A stretch of 64,000 nucleotides of DNA from positions 63,328,742-63,392,741 of the forward strand of contig NC_045446.1 of NCBI RefSeq assembly GCF_002776525.5, in the 5' to 3' direction. The DNA is from Piliocolobus tephrosceles. Lineage: Eukaryota; Chordata; Mammalia; Primates; Cercopithecidae. The notes under the pieces were generated by a model that made no database searches, had not been told where the DNA came from, and saw nothing but the letters and a program-made list of their open reading frames with translations. Of this stretch, positions 12,986-23,382 are shown piece by piece; within the stretch, counting starts at the first letter, position 1, and every line of letters starts with the position of its first letter. A program made the position numbers and the translations under genes.

Positions 12986-13524
12986 CTAAGTCCCTTTGAT
13001 TCCATTTGCTTGATATTCCTTGAATCCATACCCTCCTGTCTCCCCAGCCGCAGCCTTTGCTCAGATAATTCCACCTGGACAGTGGAGCAGTTTCCTGACT
13101 GGGCTGCCTATCTCACCTCCCCCTTTCAGTCTATTTTCCACATTCTAGCTGGAGTGGTCATTCTAAAGTGCCCATCTGTCCTACTCTGAACCCTTCCCTG
13201 GCTTTCTATTACTCACAGGAACAAGGCCACTTTTCTGGGATAATTAAAAAATGACAGCAGATACAACTGATGAGACTAATCTCCATACCCTGTGAAAATG
13301 CTCAAGAAGATATGCAGAAATCCAAAAGCGTGCAGTGATGCTTTAGAAACTAAAGATAAGAGAACATCACAGGATAAAGTGCAAGGGAGAAATTGCGCTA
13401 ACTAGATGGTAGATGGGGCCAGATTGAGAAACACGTTCTTAGACGACACACTGCCAGTTACTCCCTTCGGAACCAGAACAGCATATGTCATCTGTGTCGT
13501 TAACTGACCATGTCTTATCCCCCA

Positions 13525-13665
13525 CCTCTCTTTACCTCTTTATTGCAAGGTCTTTAAGGACAAAGACCATATCTAATTTATCTTGGTATCTTTGACACTT
13601 GGCACAGGACTTGACACATAGTAGGCACTCAGTAAATATTTGTTGAATGAATCAGAGGATTAAAT
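13525..13665 (+). repeat. L2 3' end (second copy)
   Basis: The block AGGACAAAGACCATATCTAA, GGCACAGGACTTGACACATA, GTAGGCACTCAGTAAATATT and TGTTGAATGAATC is an L2 tail. It is a separate event from the copy at 12826. Confidence 0.8.
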
Positions 13666-13799
13666 GAATTAATGAACAAAGAACTGAAGCTTCCAAAGTA
13701 AATAAGAGAGACTAATCTCCACTGCCTATACCAGTCTCAGAGACTCAGGGGCAGCAGTGACCAGATGGATATTTGGCTATACCTTAACAACATGAGAAT

Positions 13800-14000
13800 T
13801 CTCTTCCAAGCCAGTCAGAATGATTGAGGGCATGGATTCTGGGATCAGATCATGTGGGTAGTTATGGTTCCACCAAATTTTAGCTGTGTGAGCTTGTACA
13901 GGTTATATAACCTCTCTGTGCCTCACCTTGGTCATCTGTAAAATGGAAATGGTTAAAGTACCTACTTTACAGGAATGTTGTGAGAACTAAATTTATGTGT
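13800..14000 (-). repeat. MIR, minus strand
   Basis: On the plus strand the order is GGATTCTGGGATCAGATCA, GTGTGAGCTTGTACAGGTTA, CCTCTCTGTGCCTCACCTTG, TCTGTAAAATGGAAATGG, which is the reverse complement of MIR. An AT/CA-rich run at 14000-14060 follows. Confidence 0.85.
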
Positions 14001-14469
14001 GTGCATAAATTTAGCATATATGCATTTAGTGTATACATATACACAAATACACACACATAAATAAATGAATTTACATACAAAGAGTGTGTTTAAGTGTCAG
14101 CTATTGTTGATGATAATGATGATGAAAATTCCCCTAATCGACCCCGGTCAGCTTCTTTTTCTGTGTCTACACTGGCTGTCTAATGGTGGAGTTGAGACTT
14201 CCAGAATTATTAAGCTTTATGGCATAAGGTTGAAAGGATCAAGGAGCAGTCCTTGGCCTGGCTTTATTTCTGCCTGATCGAGAGCGTGAACAAAAACAAT
14301 CAATATGGAATCTGTGAGAAGATTTCATAGCAGCGGCAGGAAGAAAATTGTCCTGAAGGTTCAGATGAAGAGCTTATTATCTCGGAAATGATTTTCTGTA
14401 AGAAACAGAATAAAACTCTAAAAGTCATCTTTTTAGTATTCTCAAAACAAACAAACAATCCAGCAAGCT

Positions 14470-14700
14470 TTGATATGGTGGTTATTTGCTGGGTGCCTCC
14501 CAAGTGGGCAAAAGATATGAATAGGCAGTTCATCGAAATGAAGACGCAAATGGCTTTCAAATATATGAAAAGATGCTTGGTCTCACTCATAAGAGAAATG
14601 CAAACCACAACTACAGTGAGCTATGATTTCTCACCTATCAGACTGGCAAAAATCCAAAAGTTCCATATGAAAGGTTATGAGGTCATGGGGATTTTACTTT
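14470..14700 (+). mobile_element. L1M fragment (ORF2 C-terminal region), plus strand
   Basis: The translated fragment includes WAKDMNRQFIEMKTQMAFKY, typical of the C-terminal part of L1 ORF2p, followed by a diverged 'LIREMQTTTTVSY' block. It is a dead fragment with no start and no catalytic domains. Confidence 0.8.
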
Positions 14701-14831
14701 GAGAAATTCACCCCTCCTTCATTTTCAGCCTTGTTGTTTAGCTGAGATTTCCTCCACTCCAGTCCTGGGGTGGCTCTGCCTGGCTTACGCTTGCTAATTT
14801 TTCATCACCCAGAGATCATTAAAAATTATTA

Positions 14832-15113
14832 GGCTGGGCGCGGTGGCTCATGCCTGTAATCCCAGCACTTTGGGAAGCCGAGGTGGGCAGATCACCTGAG
14901 GTCAGGAGTTCGAGACCAACCTAGCCAATATGGAGAAATGCCATCTCTACTAAAAATACAAAAACTAGCCGGATTTGGTGGTGTGTGCCTGTAATCCCAG
15001 CTACTCGGTGGGCTGAGGCAGGACAATCACTTGAACCCAGGAGGCGGAGGTTACAGTGACCCAAGATTGCACCACTGTACTCCAGCCTGGGCGACAGAGC
15101 AAGACTCTGTTTC

Positions 15114-15144
<31 letters not shown>

Positions 15145-15149
15145 TATAG
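14832..15149 (+). mobile_element. Alu (S-type), plus strand, with (TA)n tail
   Basis: Full-length Alu from GGCTGGGCGCGGTGGCTCAT. The A tail ends in a short (AT)n microsatellite at about 15129-15149. Confidence 0.93.
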
Positions 15150-15335
15150 GGTGACCTTGGGCAAACTACTTAAACTTGCTGAGCTTTAGTTTCCTCATCT
15201 GTACAATGCAGACAAAAGTAGAGATCCATTAAAAACAGCCAGTACAGTGTAAAAAACAGCATCTTCTACTGACTTTGGTAATTTGATAAATATACATTTA
15301 AATATATGTGGTTGACTAATGTAAAGACTTAAAAA

Positions 15336-15630
15336 GGCCAGGTGCAGTGGCTCACACCTGTAGTCCCAGCATCTTGGGAGGCCGAGGCAGGTGGACAACT
15401 TGAGGCCAGGAGTTCGAGACCAGCCTGGCTAACATGGTGAAATGCCATCTCTACTAAAAATATAAAAATCAGTCATGTGTGGCAGCATGTGCCGGTAATC
15501 CTAGTTACTCGGGTGGCTGAAGCATAAGAATTGCTTGAATCTGGGAGGTGGAGGCTGTAGTGAGCTGAGATCCCTCTATTGCACTCCAGCCTGGCTGACA
15601 GAGTGAGACCCTCTCTCAAAAAAAAAAAAA
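15336..15630 (+). mobile_element. Alu (S/J-type), plus strand
   Basis: Full-length element beginning GGCCAGGTGCAGTGGCTCAC with an A tail ending at about 15630. It sits about 190 bp after the previous Alu in the same orientation. Confidence 0.92.
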
Positions 15631-15639
15631 TAAGAAAAA

Positions 15640-16045
15640 GGTTTAAAGAATTACAAACTTGATCTTCACCTTCACAATCACTATAGAAGCTAAAAGCAAG
15701 AAAAACCTAAAATGTATAACAAAGAACAAAAAATAAAGCAATAAAGAAGCACAAAAATAAAGTAAAATGAGGCCACATTATTATGAAATATAAATAAATA
15801 AGTTAAGCTAAGTTATTGAAGGCAAATATTTTTATATTCTCATGTTTAAAAGCAAAATTCAACTACATAATATGCTTCTTACAACAAATACTTAAAATAA
15901 TACAGAATATCCAAATATATGTATTAAAGATAAATGTGAAAAAAGAGAAAAACGAGTATTAAAAGAACACATGGGGAAGAAATCTTGGAGTAGAAAAACC
16001 TTTCTAATTAATACTCAAACTCCAGAAGCCATAAAAGAAGAGATT
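15640..16045 (+). mobile_element. Decayed L1M ORF2 sequence
   Basis: A-rich sequence with echoes of the L1 ORF2 coding strand, for example CAACTACATAATATGCTTCTTACAA. There is no open frame. Its composition (very A-rich on the plus strand) matches the L1 fragments that follow. Confidence 0.5.
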
Positions 16046-16340
16046 GACCAGGTGCCATGGCTCACACCTGTAATCCCAGCACTTCGGGAAGCTGAGGTAG
16101 GAGGATCACTTGATTACAGGAGTTTGAGACCAGCCTGGGCAATATAGAGAGACCTTGTCTCTACAAAAAACAAAACAAAATTAGCTAGGTGTGGTGGTGC
16201 ACACTCATAGTTCCAGGTACTCATGAGTCTGAGGAGAGAGGATTGCTTGAGCCTGTGAGGTCAAGGCTGCAGTGAGCTGAGAAAATGTCACTGCACTCCA
16301 GGCTGCGGTACAATGTGAGATCCTGAATTTAAAAAAAAAA
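16046..16340 (+). mobile_element. Alu (J-type), plus strand
   Basis: Begins GACCAGGTGCCATGGCTCAC. The right arm is strongly diverged and the tail is a short A run at 16331-16340, which suggests an old copy. Confidence 0.88.
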
Positions 16341-16391
16341 TTGATAAATTAAATCACAGAAAAATTAAAACTTCTATGCTAAAAAAAGTTA

Positions 16392-16772
16392 CAAACTTAA
16401 GTGCTATGATTTGAACATGTCCTCCAAATGTCGTGTGTTAGAAACTCAATGCCTAAATTCATTGTTGATTGGAGGTGGGGCCTTCAGGAGGTAATTAGGG
16501 TTAGATAAAGTCATCAAGATGGGGCCCACGTGATGGGACTGGTAGCTTTATAAGGGGAGGAAGAGAGAACTGAGCTAGCATGCTTGCTCTGTATTGCCAT
16601 GCAATACCTCTTACCATGTCATGTTGCAGCAGGAAGGCCCTCACCAGATGACTGAACCATGCTCTTGAACTTCCCAGCCTCCAGGATCATGAGCTAAATA
16701 AATCTCTATTCTTCATTAATTACCCTGTCTGTGGTATTCAGTCACAGCAACAGAAAATGAACTAAACACTAA
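16392..16772 (+). mobile_element. Solo LTR of the MaLR (MST/THE1-like) family
   Basis: The sequence runs from GCTATGATTTGAACATGTCC through GGAGGTGGGGCCTTCAGGAG, GAGCTAAATAAATCTCTATT (polyadenylation signal region) to CAACAGAAAATGAACTAAAC. This is the MaLR LTR pattern as I know it. No internal retroviral-type sequence flanks it, so it is a solitary LTR. The exact subfamily is uncertain. Confidence 0.75.
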
Positions 16773-16919
16773 GTAAAACCTAAAGACAAATGACAAACTA
16801 GGAAAAATTATTTTCAATTCAGGTCACAGACAAAGGGATGAATAATCTTCCTAAAATACAGTAAGCTAATGTGAATCAATAAGACCAACGACTTAGTAGA
16901 AAAATGGCTAAAGGATATA

Positions 16920-17273
16920 CAGTCATGCACTGCATAGTGATGTTTTGATCAATGATGAACTGCATATATGACATAGGATTATAATACTATGTTTTTACTG
17001 TACCTTTTCTATGTGTAGATACATCTAGATATATGAATACTTACCACTGTGTTACAATTGCCTCTAGTAATCAGTACAGGTACAGGTTTGTGGCCTAGGA
17101 GCAATAGGCTATACCAGATAACCTAGCTGCATAGTGGGCTATACCATCTGGGTTTGTGTTCACATTCACACAATGATGTGTGTGATGAAATACACATGTG
17201 ATGAAATAGTGATGAAATAGCATAATGACACATTTCTCAGAAAGCATCCCAGGCTTTAACCAACTCATGACTA
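16920..17273. mobile_element. Nonautonomous DNA transposon nested in the L1M
   Basis: The element starts TACAGTCATGCACTGCATAG and ends CAACTCATGACTATA, giving short inverted ends CAGTCATG/CATGACT next to TA, a TcMar-type (Tigger-like) target. The L1 text resumes directly on both sides. I cannot name the family with confidence. Confidence 0.6.
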
Positions 17274-17750
17274 TAATGGAAAAAGAAATGGAAATGGATT
17301 GTAAATTATACTTTTGTTATGAATATAGGCACTCAAAACAAAAACCCACAAATTAAAACTATACTGAGACATGACTTTTCATCTATCAGATTGGCAAAAA
17401 TCCAAAAGTTTGATATCACAGTGTTGGTGAGGCTATGGAGATACAGGCACTCTCATACATTGCTGGTGGAAGGGTAAATGGATACAATCCCAGTGGCTGC
17501 AATTTGACAACAGTTACCAAATCTTCAAAAGCACAATCCTTTTGATTGAGTAATAATGTTTCTGTAAAATTTTCCTACATATATTTACACCCAAGCAAAA
17601 AAAATGTACAAGGCTATTCATTGCAGCATTGTTTGTACTAGCAAAAAATTGGCAACAACCCAAATGTCCACCAACAGAGGACTGGTTAAATACATTATGG
17701 TACAACTATACAATGGGATACTAGGCAGTCCTTAAAAAGAATGAAGAAGC

Positions 17751-18031
17751 GGCTGGGCACGGTGACTCAAGCCTGTAATCCCAGCACTTTGGGAGGCCGA
17801 GATGGGCAGATCATGAGGTCAGGAGATCGAGACCATCCTGGCTAACACGGTGAAACCCCGTCTCTACTGAAAAATACAAAAAACTAGCCGGGCGAGGTGG
17901 CGGGTGCCTGTAGTCCCAGCTACCTGGGAGGCTGAGGCAGGAGAATGGCGTAAACCCGGGAGGCGGAGCTTGCAGTGAGCTGAGATCCGGCCACTGCACT
18001 CCAGCCCGGGGGACAGAACCCGGCCCCCTCC

Positions 18032-18056
<25 letters not shown>
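17751..18056 (+). mobile_element. Young AluY-type element (AluYR-like) with perfect TSD
   Basis: Very little diverged from AluY. The right arm reads GAGATCCGGCCACTGCACTC, a variant I associate with Old World monkey AluYR elements rather than the usual GATCGCGCC. A perfect 17-bp TSD, AAAAAGAATGAAGAAGC, is at 17734-17750 and 18057-18073. The insertion split an L1M. Confidence 0.9.
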
Positions 18057-18062
<6 letters not shown>

Positions 18063-18186
18063 AATGAAGAAGCTTCCAATGTACTGATTTGGAAAAATCT
18101 CCAAAACACCCTGTTAAGTGATAACATGCAAGAGTCAGTGTGTATCTTTATGATACTCTTTTGTGTTTTTTCAAAAAGGAAAATGA

Positions 18187-18438
18187 GGGAGGCTGAGGCA
18201 GGCACTTGAGTTCAGGAGTTTGAAACCAGCCTGGGCAACATGGTGAAACCCCGTCTCTACTAAGAAAAAAATCCAAAAAATTAGCCAAGCATGGTGGTGC
18301 AAGCCTGTAGTCCCATCTACTTGGGAGGCTGAGGCACAAGAATCGCTTGAACCTGGAGGGTGGAGGCTGCAGGGAGCCAAGATCACGCCACTGCACTCCA
18401 GCCTGGGTGACAGAGCCAGACTCTATATTAAAAAAAAG
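18187..18438 (+). mobile_element. 5'-truncated Alu, plus strand
   Basis: The element lacks the first 50 or so bases of an Alu, starting at GGGAGGCTGAGGCAGGCACT. It then runs through the right arm to an A tail that drifts into AAAAATAATAAAAAATAAAA. Confidence 0.85.
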
Positions 18439-18998
18439 TAAAAAATAATAAAAAATAAAAAGGAAAATAAGTGGAAATGTTTGTATTCACACAGAGGAAC
18501 TCAAGGATACACAATAAACTAACAAAACCACTTTCCAGGTTAAGAGTGAAGGGAGCAGTGGAAACTAGGCAGCTGAGTGATGGGGGATGGAGGGAGACAT
18601 TTCTCTGAATATCTTTTTTCCTATATTATAAAATTTTTGAACCATATATTACTTATTCCAAATTTTAAACAGAAAAGTTAAATGACACAGCAAGTTTACA
18701 TTTGGAAGCACAGACAAAGCTATGTAAGGTAAATGCGAATGAAATAAAGCAGGGGATGGTAGTAGGGAGGTAAGAAATGTTTTAAAATATGGCTAAAACA
18801 TTAGATGGGACAAAACGGGGACACTTTTATCTATAAAAATATGTAAGCCATAGTGAGGATGAACTTTTATATATTGAATAACAGAGCATCAAAATAGATG
18901 AAATAGAAATAGAAGGAAAGATTGATATAAACAAAAAAGTAGTGGGAGACACATCATTTTCAACCTGCTGTGTTATATAGGGAAAAAAGAAATACTGA

Positions 18999-19258
18999 GG
19001 CTGGATGCAGTGACTCATGCCTGTAATCCCAGCACTTTAAGGGGCTGAAGCAAGCAGATTGCTTAAGCGTAGGAGTTTGAGACCAGCTTGGGCAATATGG
19101 TGAAAACCCATCTCTACTAAAAATATAAAAAATTAGCTGAGTGTGGTGGTACCAGCCTGTAGTCCCAGTTGGGAGGTTGAGCTGGGACGATCACCTGAGC
19201 CTGGGAAGTCGAGGCTGCAATGAGCTGGGCTGGGCAAGACCCTGTCTCAAAAAAGAGG
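18999..19258 (+). mobile_element. Alu (J-type, partly deleted), plus strand
   Basis: Begins GGCTGGATGCAGTGACTCAT. The right arm is shortened (GAGCTGGGCTGGGCAAGACC), losing much of the second monomer. Its A tail appears to have seeded the following purine tract. Confidence 0.85.
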
Positions 19259-19408
19259 GGCAAATGAAAGAAAAGAAAGGAAGGAAGAAAAGAAGGAAGG
19301 GAGGGAGGGAGAGAGAGAGGGAGAGAGAGAGAGAGAGAGAAAGGAAGGAAGGAAGGAAGGAAGGAAGGAAGGAAGGAAGAAAGAGAAAGAAGAAAGAAAG
19401 AAAGAAAG

Positions 19409-19470
<62 letters not shown>

Positions 19471-19690
19471 GAAGGAAGGAAGGAAGGAAGGAAGGAAGGA
19501 AGGAAGAAAGGGAAAGGAAAAGGGAAGGAAAGGAAAGGAAAAAGAAAAGAAAAAGAAGGAAGGAGGAAGAAGAAGAAAGAAAGACAAAGGAAGGAAGGAA
19601 GGAAGAAAGGAAGGAAGGAAGGTAGGAAGGAAGGAAGGAAAAGAAAAAAGAAAGGAAGGAAGGGAGGAAGGAAGGAAGGAGAAAGAGAAA
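19259..19690. repeat. Compound (GAAA)n/(GGAA)n/(GA)n microsatellite, homopurine
   Basis: The plus strand is uninterrupted A/G from 19266 to 19584 (319 nt), then nearly so to about 19690 with single pyrimidines at 19585 and 19623. Blocks of (GA)n, (GGAA)n, (GAAA)n and again (GGAA)n follow one another. Such tracts can form triplex (H-DNA), and GGAA arrays can bind ETS-family factors. The long frames across it are artefacts. Confidence 0.97.
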
Positions 19691-20157
19691 ATTATTTTCA
19701 AATATATTTGTGTATTAAGTACGTATATAGTACAACTAGGCAAATAAAATATCAAGAGGTGAATCTATAAAACACACATCTCCTGTAAAAATATCCATGA
19801 AATGCATAAAAAGTAAATTCTAAAAAATAAAATATTCACCAACTATAGACTTTACCCTTTCTTTACAGACTTTAATTTAAACTTTCTTCCCCCACATACC
19901 TGCAACAAAACTAGAAACGCATAGCATGTTTAAGCAATAAAAAGAACTCCAAAACTTAAATATTTCCCTAAAAAGACTTTTGGTTGTGTCAAAGAGTAAT
20001 TACAGATTCAATTACTACTAGTTATAAAACAATGATAAAGAAAACTTTACATACCAAAATGCATATAACATAGACAAAGCTGAATTCAGAGGAAAATGAT
20101 AGCCTTAAAAATGCTTACATTATTGAAAAAGAATAACAACAAAATAGGTATTCACTT

Positions 20158-20457
20158 TATTTATTTATTTATTTTGAGACAAAGTCTCACTCCGTCTCCC
20201 ACGCTGGAGTAGAGCGGCATGATCTTGGCTCACTGCAACCTCCAGCTCCTAGGTTCAAGTGGTTCTCATGCCTCAGCCTCCTGAGAAGCTGGAATTACAA
20301 GCGTGTGCCACCATGCTGGGCTAATTTTTGTATTTTTAGTGGGGATGGGGTTTCATCATGTTGGCCAGGCCAGTCAAACTCTTGGCCCTCAAGTGATCCA
20401 CCCATCTCAGCCTCCCAAAGTGTTGGGATTACAGGCGTGAGCCACTGCACCCAGCCT
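20158..20457 (-). mobile_element. Alu (S-type), minus strand
   Basis: Starts with a (TTTA)n tail, TTTATTTATTTATTTTGAGA, and ends at about 20457 (CACTGCACCCAGCC). It interrupts L1M ORF2 sequence. Confidence 0.9.
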
Positions 20458-20640
20458 AAGCATTCACTTTAATAAGCTTGTAGAAAAAGAACAGAAAAGC
20501 TATCCAAAGTAATTAAAAGGGAGAAAATAGTAAAGATAAAAGCCAGAACTTAATTACTTAGTAAACTATAGAGTTGAAAAATAAATTCAAGTATGTTTTA
20601 AACAAGCATGCAAAAAAATTCCTTAGTATGGCATTATAAA

Positions 20641-22241
20641 AACCCTTCATGGCTTGGCCCTGGTGAACCTCTTAATTTCATCCCTTGACAATGTCCCTAC
20701 ACACTCAACTCTTGCCATTCTGAACTATAGACTCCTTGCTATTTGAACTCAGCAACCTGGTTGATGCAGATAAAATTTTGGAGATAGGGCTGATATCCCT
20801 GATTCTTTGAGCTCCTGTCACTTGCTTATCATTGCCATTCACTAGTGAAGTCTACCTGCCCTGTAAAGCCCAGCTCAAAGGCCTCTTCTTCTAGGTAGGC
20901 TTTACGGATTTGAACAACTACAACACAAGCCAGTGTGGGAGGAGCACCGCTAGAGTGGGTGAACCCAACATTTGTAGATTAACAGGTTCATGGGTGAAGC
21001 TAAACCCAACTGTGGGCATGAAGGAAAGCTGGCTAGGCTAGTGGAGGTGGCTTTTGAGCTGGTTCATGGAGGAGAAATGAGATTTCAGCCTACCGGAGCA
21101 GGGGAAACAGCCCCCCAGGAATAAGGAAAAGCATGAGCCAACACGGGGGCGTGTGTGTGAAAGGATAGAGTGTTTGGAGAATAGTGGGACGTTCCATGTG
21201 ACTGCAGCATGGGAGGCTGAGGAGGAGTGGGGAGAGGTGAGTGAAGAAAGGTCAGCAGGGCAGGTCACACAGGGTCCTGAAGGACACAGCACTGAGGGTG
21301 TTTGCTTCATCCTGCCACCGTGATGGGGAAGGGTCAGAAGTATTGTGAGGCTGGGACTGCCAGACAGTTGCCTGAGCCTCACCCTCACTGAGATGGGGGA
21401 ACGTGGCGTGGTGGAAGGTGTGTGGAAGATTCTATAAGGTGGCAGGCTGCCCAGCGGGGAGATGGGGTCAGAGGCCTGGGGAGTGGGGAAGGGGCCCATC
21501 TCTGAGTCTGTTTCTCCTACCTGACCCATTTCCTGGTTCTTGCAGGCCAACACCCTCCCCAACCCTCATCACGACTGGGGAGGGTCTAGGAGGCAGCTCC
21601 TGGCAGCTACCCCAGTCACCACAGATAGAGTCACACAGCTCCATCCACTTGTCTGTCCTAGCCCCCACAGGGGCCTCTGTGGTCAGGTCTTTGTGTCTGC
21701 ACAGTGGCCCTCTTTGTCCTGAGCAGCCTGTCCCTATCCCACCTCCCTCCTGCCCTTCTCTCTCTCCTGACTGGATCACAAAAAGCACCAGCTTCGCAAA
21801 GAGCCAGGACAGAACTCTGATCTTGGCTTCCCCCACTGAGTCTCTGTGTGGCCCTGAGCAAGTTACTTTGCTTCATGGATTTTTAGTTTTTTGGTTCCGT
21901 GAAAAAGAGCTGTTGTAAGCAATCAGTCTCCTGGCAAGGAGTTTGGTCTGCCACCCAATGCTGAGACCCAGATAACACATCATGAACTCGGAGACCCTTA
22001 CCTCATCCTCATGCTGTTCACTGGACCTCCTACCACCAGCTCCACCTCATTCTCATCCTCACTCCTTTGGCCAGTGGCTGTCATTCTCCCACTTGACAAA
22101 CAAGGAAACCAAGGCCTGAGGACAGGGCTGACTTTGTGGGCATGTGATCTGCACAGTGAGTGCCATGATTTGAAGCATTAAATACTCTGCCATCACCATC
22201 TTGAAATTCTTAACTTTTTCTTATTTTTTCATTCTTTTGTT
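20641..22241. other. Intergenic sequence with old L2-type remnants
   Basis: 20641-20910 resembles an L2 3' region (CTTCATGGCTTGGCCCTGGT; CCTGTAAAGCCCAGCTCAAA). The remainder to 22241 is GC-moderate and appears unique. The frames at 21400-21920 overlap each other on both strands and have no recognisable domain. Confidence 0.45.
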
Positions 22242-22416
22242 GGAAATTCTTAATTTTTGTCATTTTTTTTTTCCTTTTTGTGGAGAACGGGGTCTCGCTG
22301 TATTACCCAGGCAAGTCTCGAACTCCTGGGCTCAAGCTATCCTCCCGCCTCTGCCTCCCTGAGAGCTGGGATTACAGGCGTGAGCCACCGCGCCCGGCGG
22401 AAATTGTTAATTTTTG
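22242..22416 (-). mobile_element. Free left Alu monomer (FLAM-like), minus strand, with TSD
   Basis: A single Alu left monomer of about 135 bp with its own T tail (22263 onward) ends in CCACCGCGCCCGGC at 22398. The flanks GGAAATTCTTAATTTTTG (22242-22259) and GGAAATTGTTAATTTTTG (22399-22416) form an 18-bp TSD with one mismatch. The lack of a right arm together with the TSD means it inserted as a monomer. Confidence 0.85.
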
Positions 22417-23064
22417 AATGAGAGGCCCAGATTTTCATTTTGCCTTGGGTCCTGCAGATTAAGTAGCTGGTCTAGCTGGTCTTGCTTGAAGGGAAATGAA
22501 CAGAGGCATGCCCAGGCCTGGACTAAACTTCCTGCATCCCAGGCGGCCTCATTTGGGTGCCCACATCCTGGCATGCCGAGAGCCAGAGCTTCCAGGCTGC
22601 GTTTGGCATCAGAGCCCTGGACCCTACCCAGGAAACCTGAGGAGCACATTTCCCGGCTGGCAAGGGAAGGGAGGATGGTGCAGGCCAATGCAGCAGTTCA
22701 GGGAGCAAGTAAGACAAGGCTGCTAGAGCCGGCCCAGCCCTGTGTAACTGGAGCTGCCAGTGTGGGTCCCAATGCCATGGCCCAGCCATTAACTCTGGGA
22801 ACTCAGCAGGGCCTTCCATCCCATCAGGCTGCAGTTCCGGGGCCAGGAGAACCACTGCAGATTCACTGTGTGGCTTTCGACATTCACTTCCCCTTTCTGA
22901 ACCTCAGTTTCTCTACATGTCACATGAGAATAAAATAATGCCTATCTCACAGGGTTCTGGAGAAGATTAAGTGAGATACCTTAAACTTAATAACTAGCAC
23001 AAAGAAGGTGACCACTAAATAGAGTTCTTATTCACTCACTCATAAGAAATATGTTGTGACAAGT
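22417..23064. other. Intergenic sequence with a MIR at about 22860-23040
   Basis: A minus-strand MIR is visible in CCTTTCTGAACCTCAGTTTC and ATCTCACAGGGTTCTGGAGA. The part before it is GC-rich with overlapping frames on both strands and no recognised gene. Confidence 0.55.
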
Positions 23065-23382
23065 ATTCAGGGACAGGGGTCAGGTGCAGTGGCTCACACC
23101 TGTAATTCCAGCACTTTGGGAGGCCAAGGCGGGCAGATTGCTTGAGGCCAGGAGTTCAAGACCAGCCTGGCCAACGTGTTGAAACGCTGTCTCTACTGAA
23201 AATACAAAAATTAGCGGGGTGTGGTGGTGCACGCTTGTAATCCCAGCTACTTGGGAGGCTGAGGCAGGAGAATCGCTTGAACCCAGGAGGCGGAGGTTGC
23301 AGTGATCTGAGATCACGCCACTGCACTCCAGCATGGGTGACAGAGCGGGACTCCATCTCAAGAAAAAAAAATTCAGAGACAG
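23065..23382 (+). mobile_element. Alu (S-type), plus strand, with TSD
   Basis: Full-length Alu at 23077-23370, beginning GGGTCAGGTGCAGTGGCTCA. The TSD is ATTCAGGGACAG (23065-23076) and ATTCAGAGACAG (23371-23382). Confidence 0.93.

Larger units (their letters stand above)
16780..18690 (+). mobile_element. L1M 3' half, plus strand, with nested insertions
   Basis: L1 ORF2 C-terminal and 3' UTR sequence is split into pieces. It includes AAATGGCTAAAGGATATA before 16919, the CAGATTGGCAAAAATCCAAA block near 17388, the CAAATGTCCACCAACAGAGG block near 17660 and a 3' end near 18640-18690. A DNA transposon (16920-17273), a young Alu (17751-18056) and a truncated Alu (18187-18438) interrupt it. The nesting gives the relative order: L1M first, AluY-type last. 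Confidence 0.82.
18691..20640 (+). mobile_element. L1M ORF2 fragments, plus strand, broken by repeats
   Basis: Diverged L1 ORF2 coding sequence can be followed in AACAGAGCATCAAAATAGAT (near 18880), CAGAGGAAAATGATAGCCTT (near 20085) and GTAGAAAAAGAACAGAAAAG (near 20480). These lie in L1 order, suggesting one element of endonuclease/RT-linker age-worn sequence. It is interrupted by an Alu plus purine tract (18999-19690) and another Alu (20158-20457). Confidence 0.65.

Noticed and set aside
19117..19770. Two long frames of about 210 codons on opposite strands (Ser/Phe-rich and Lys/Arg/Glu-rich)
   Set aside because: They are translations of the homopurine microsatellite plus an Alu end. Low-complexity repeats stay open by chance and carry no protein signal.
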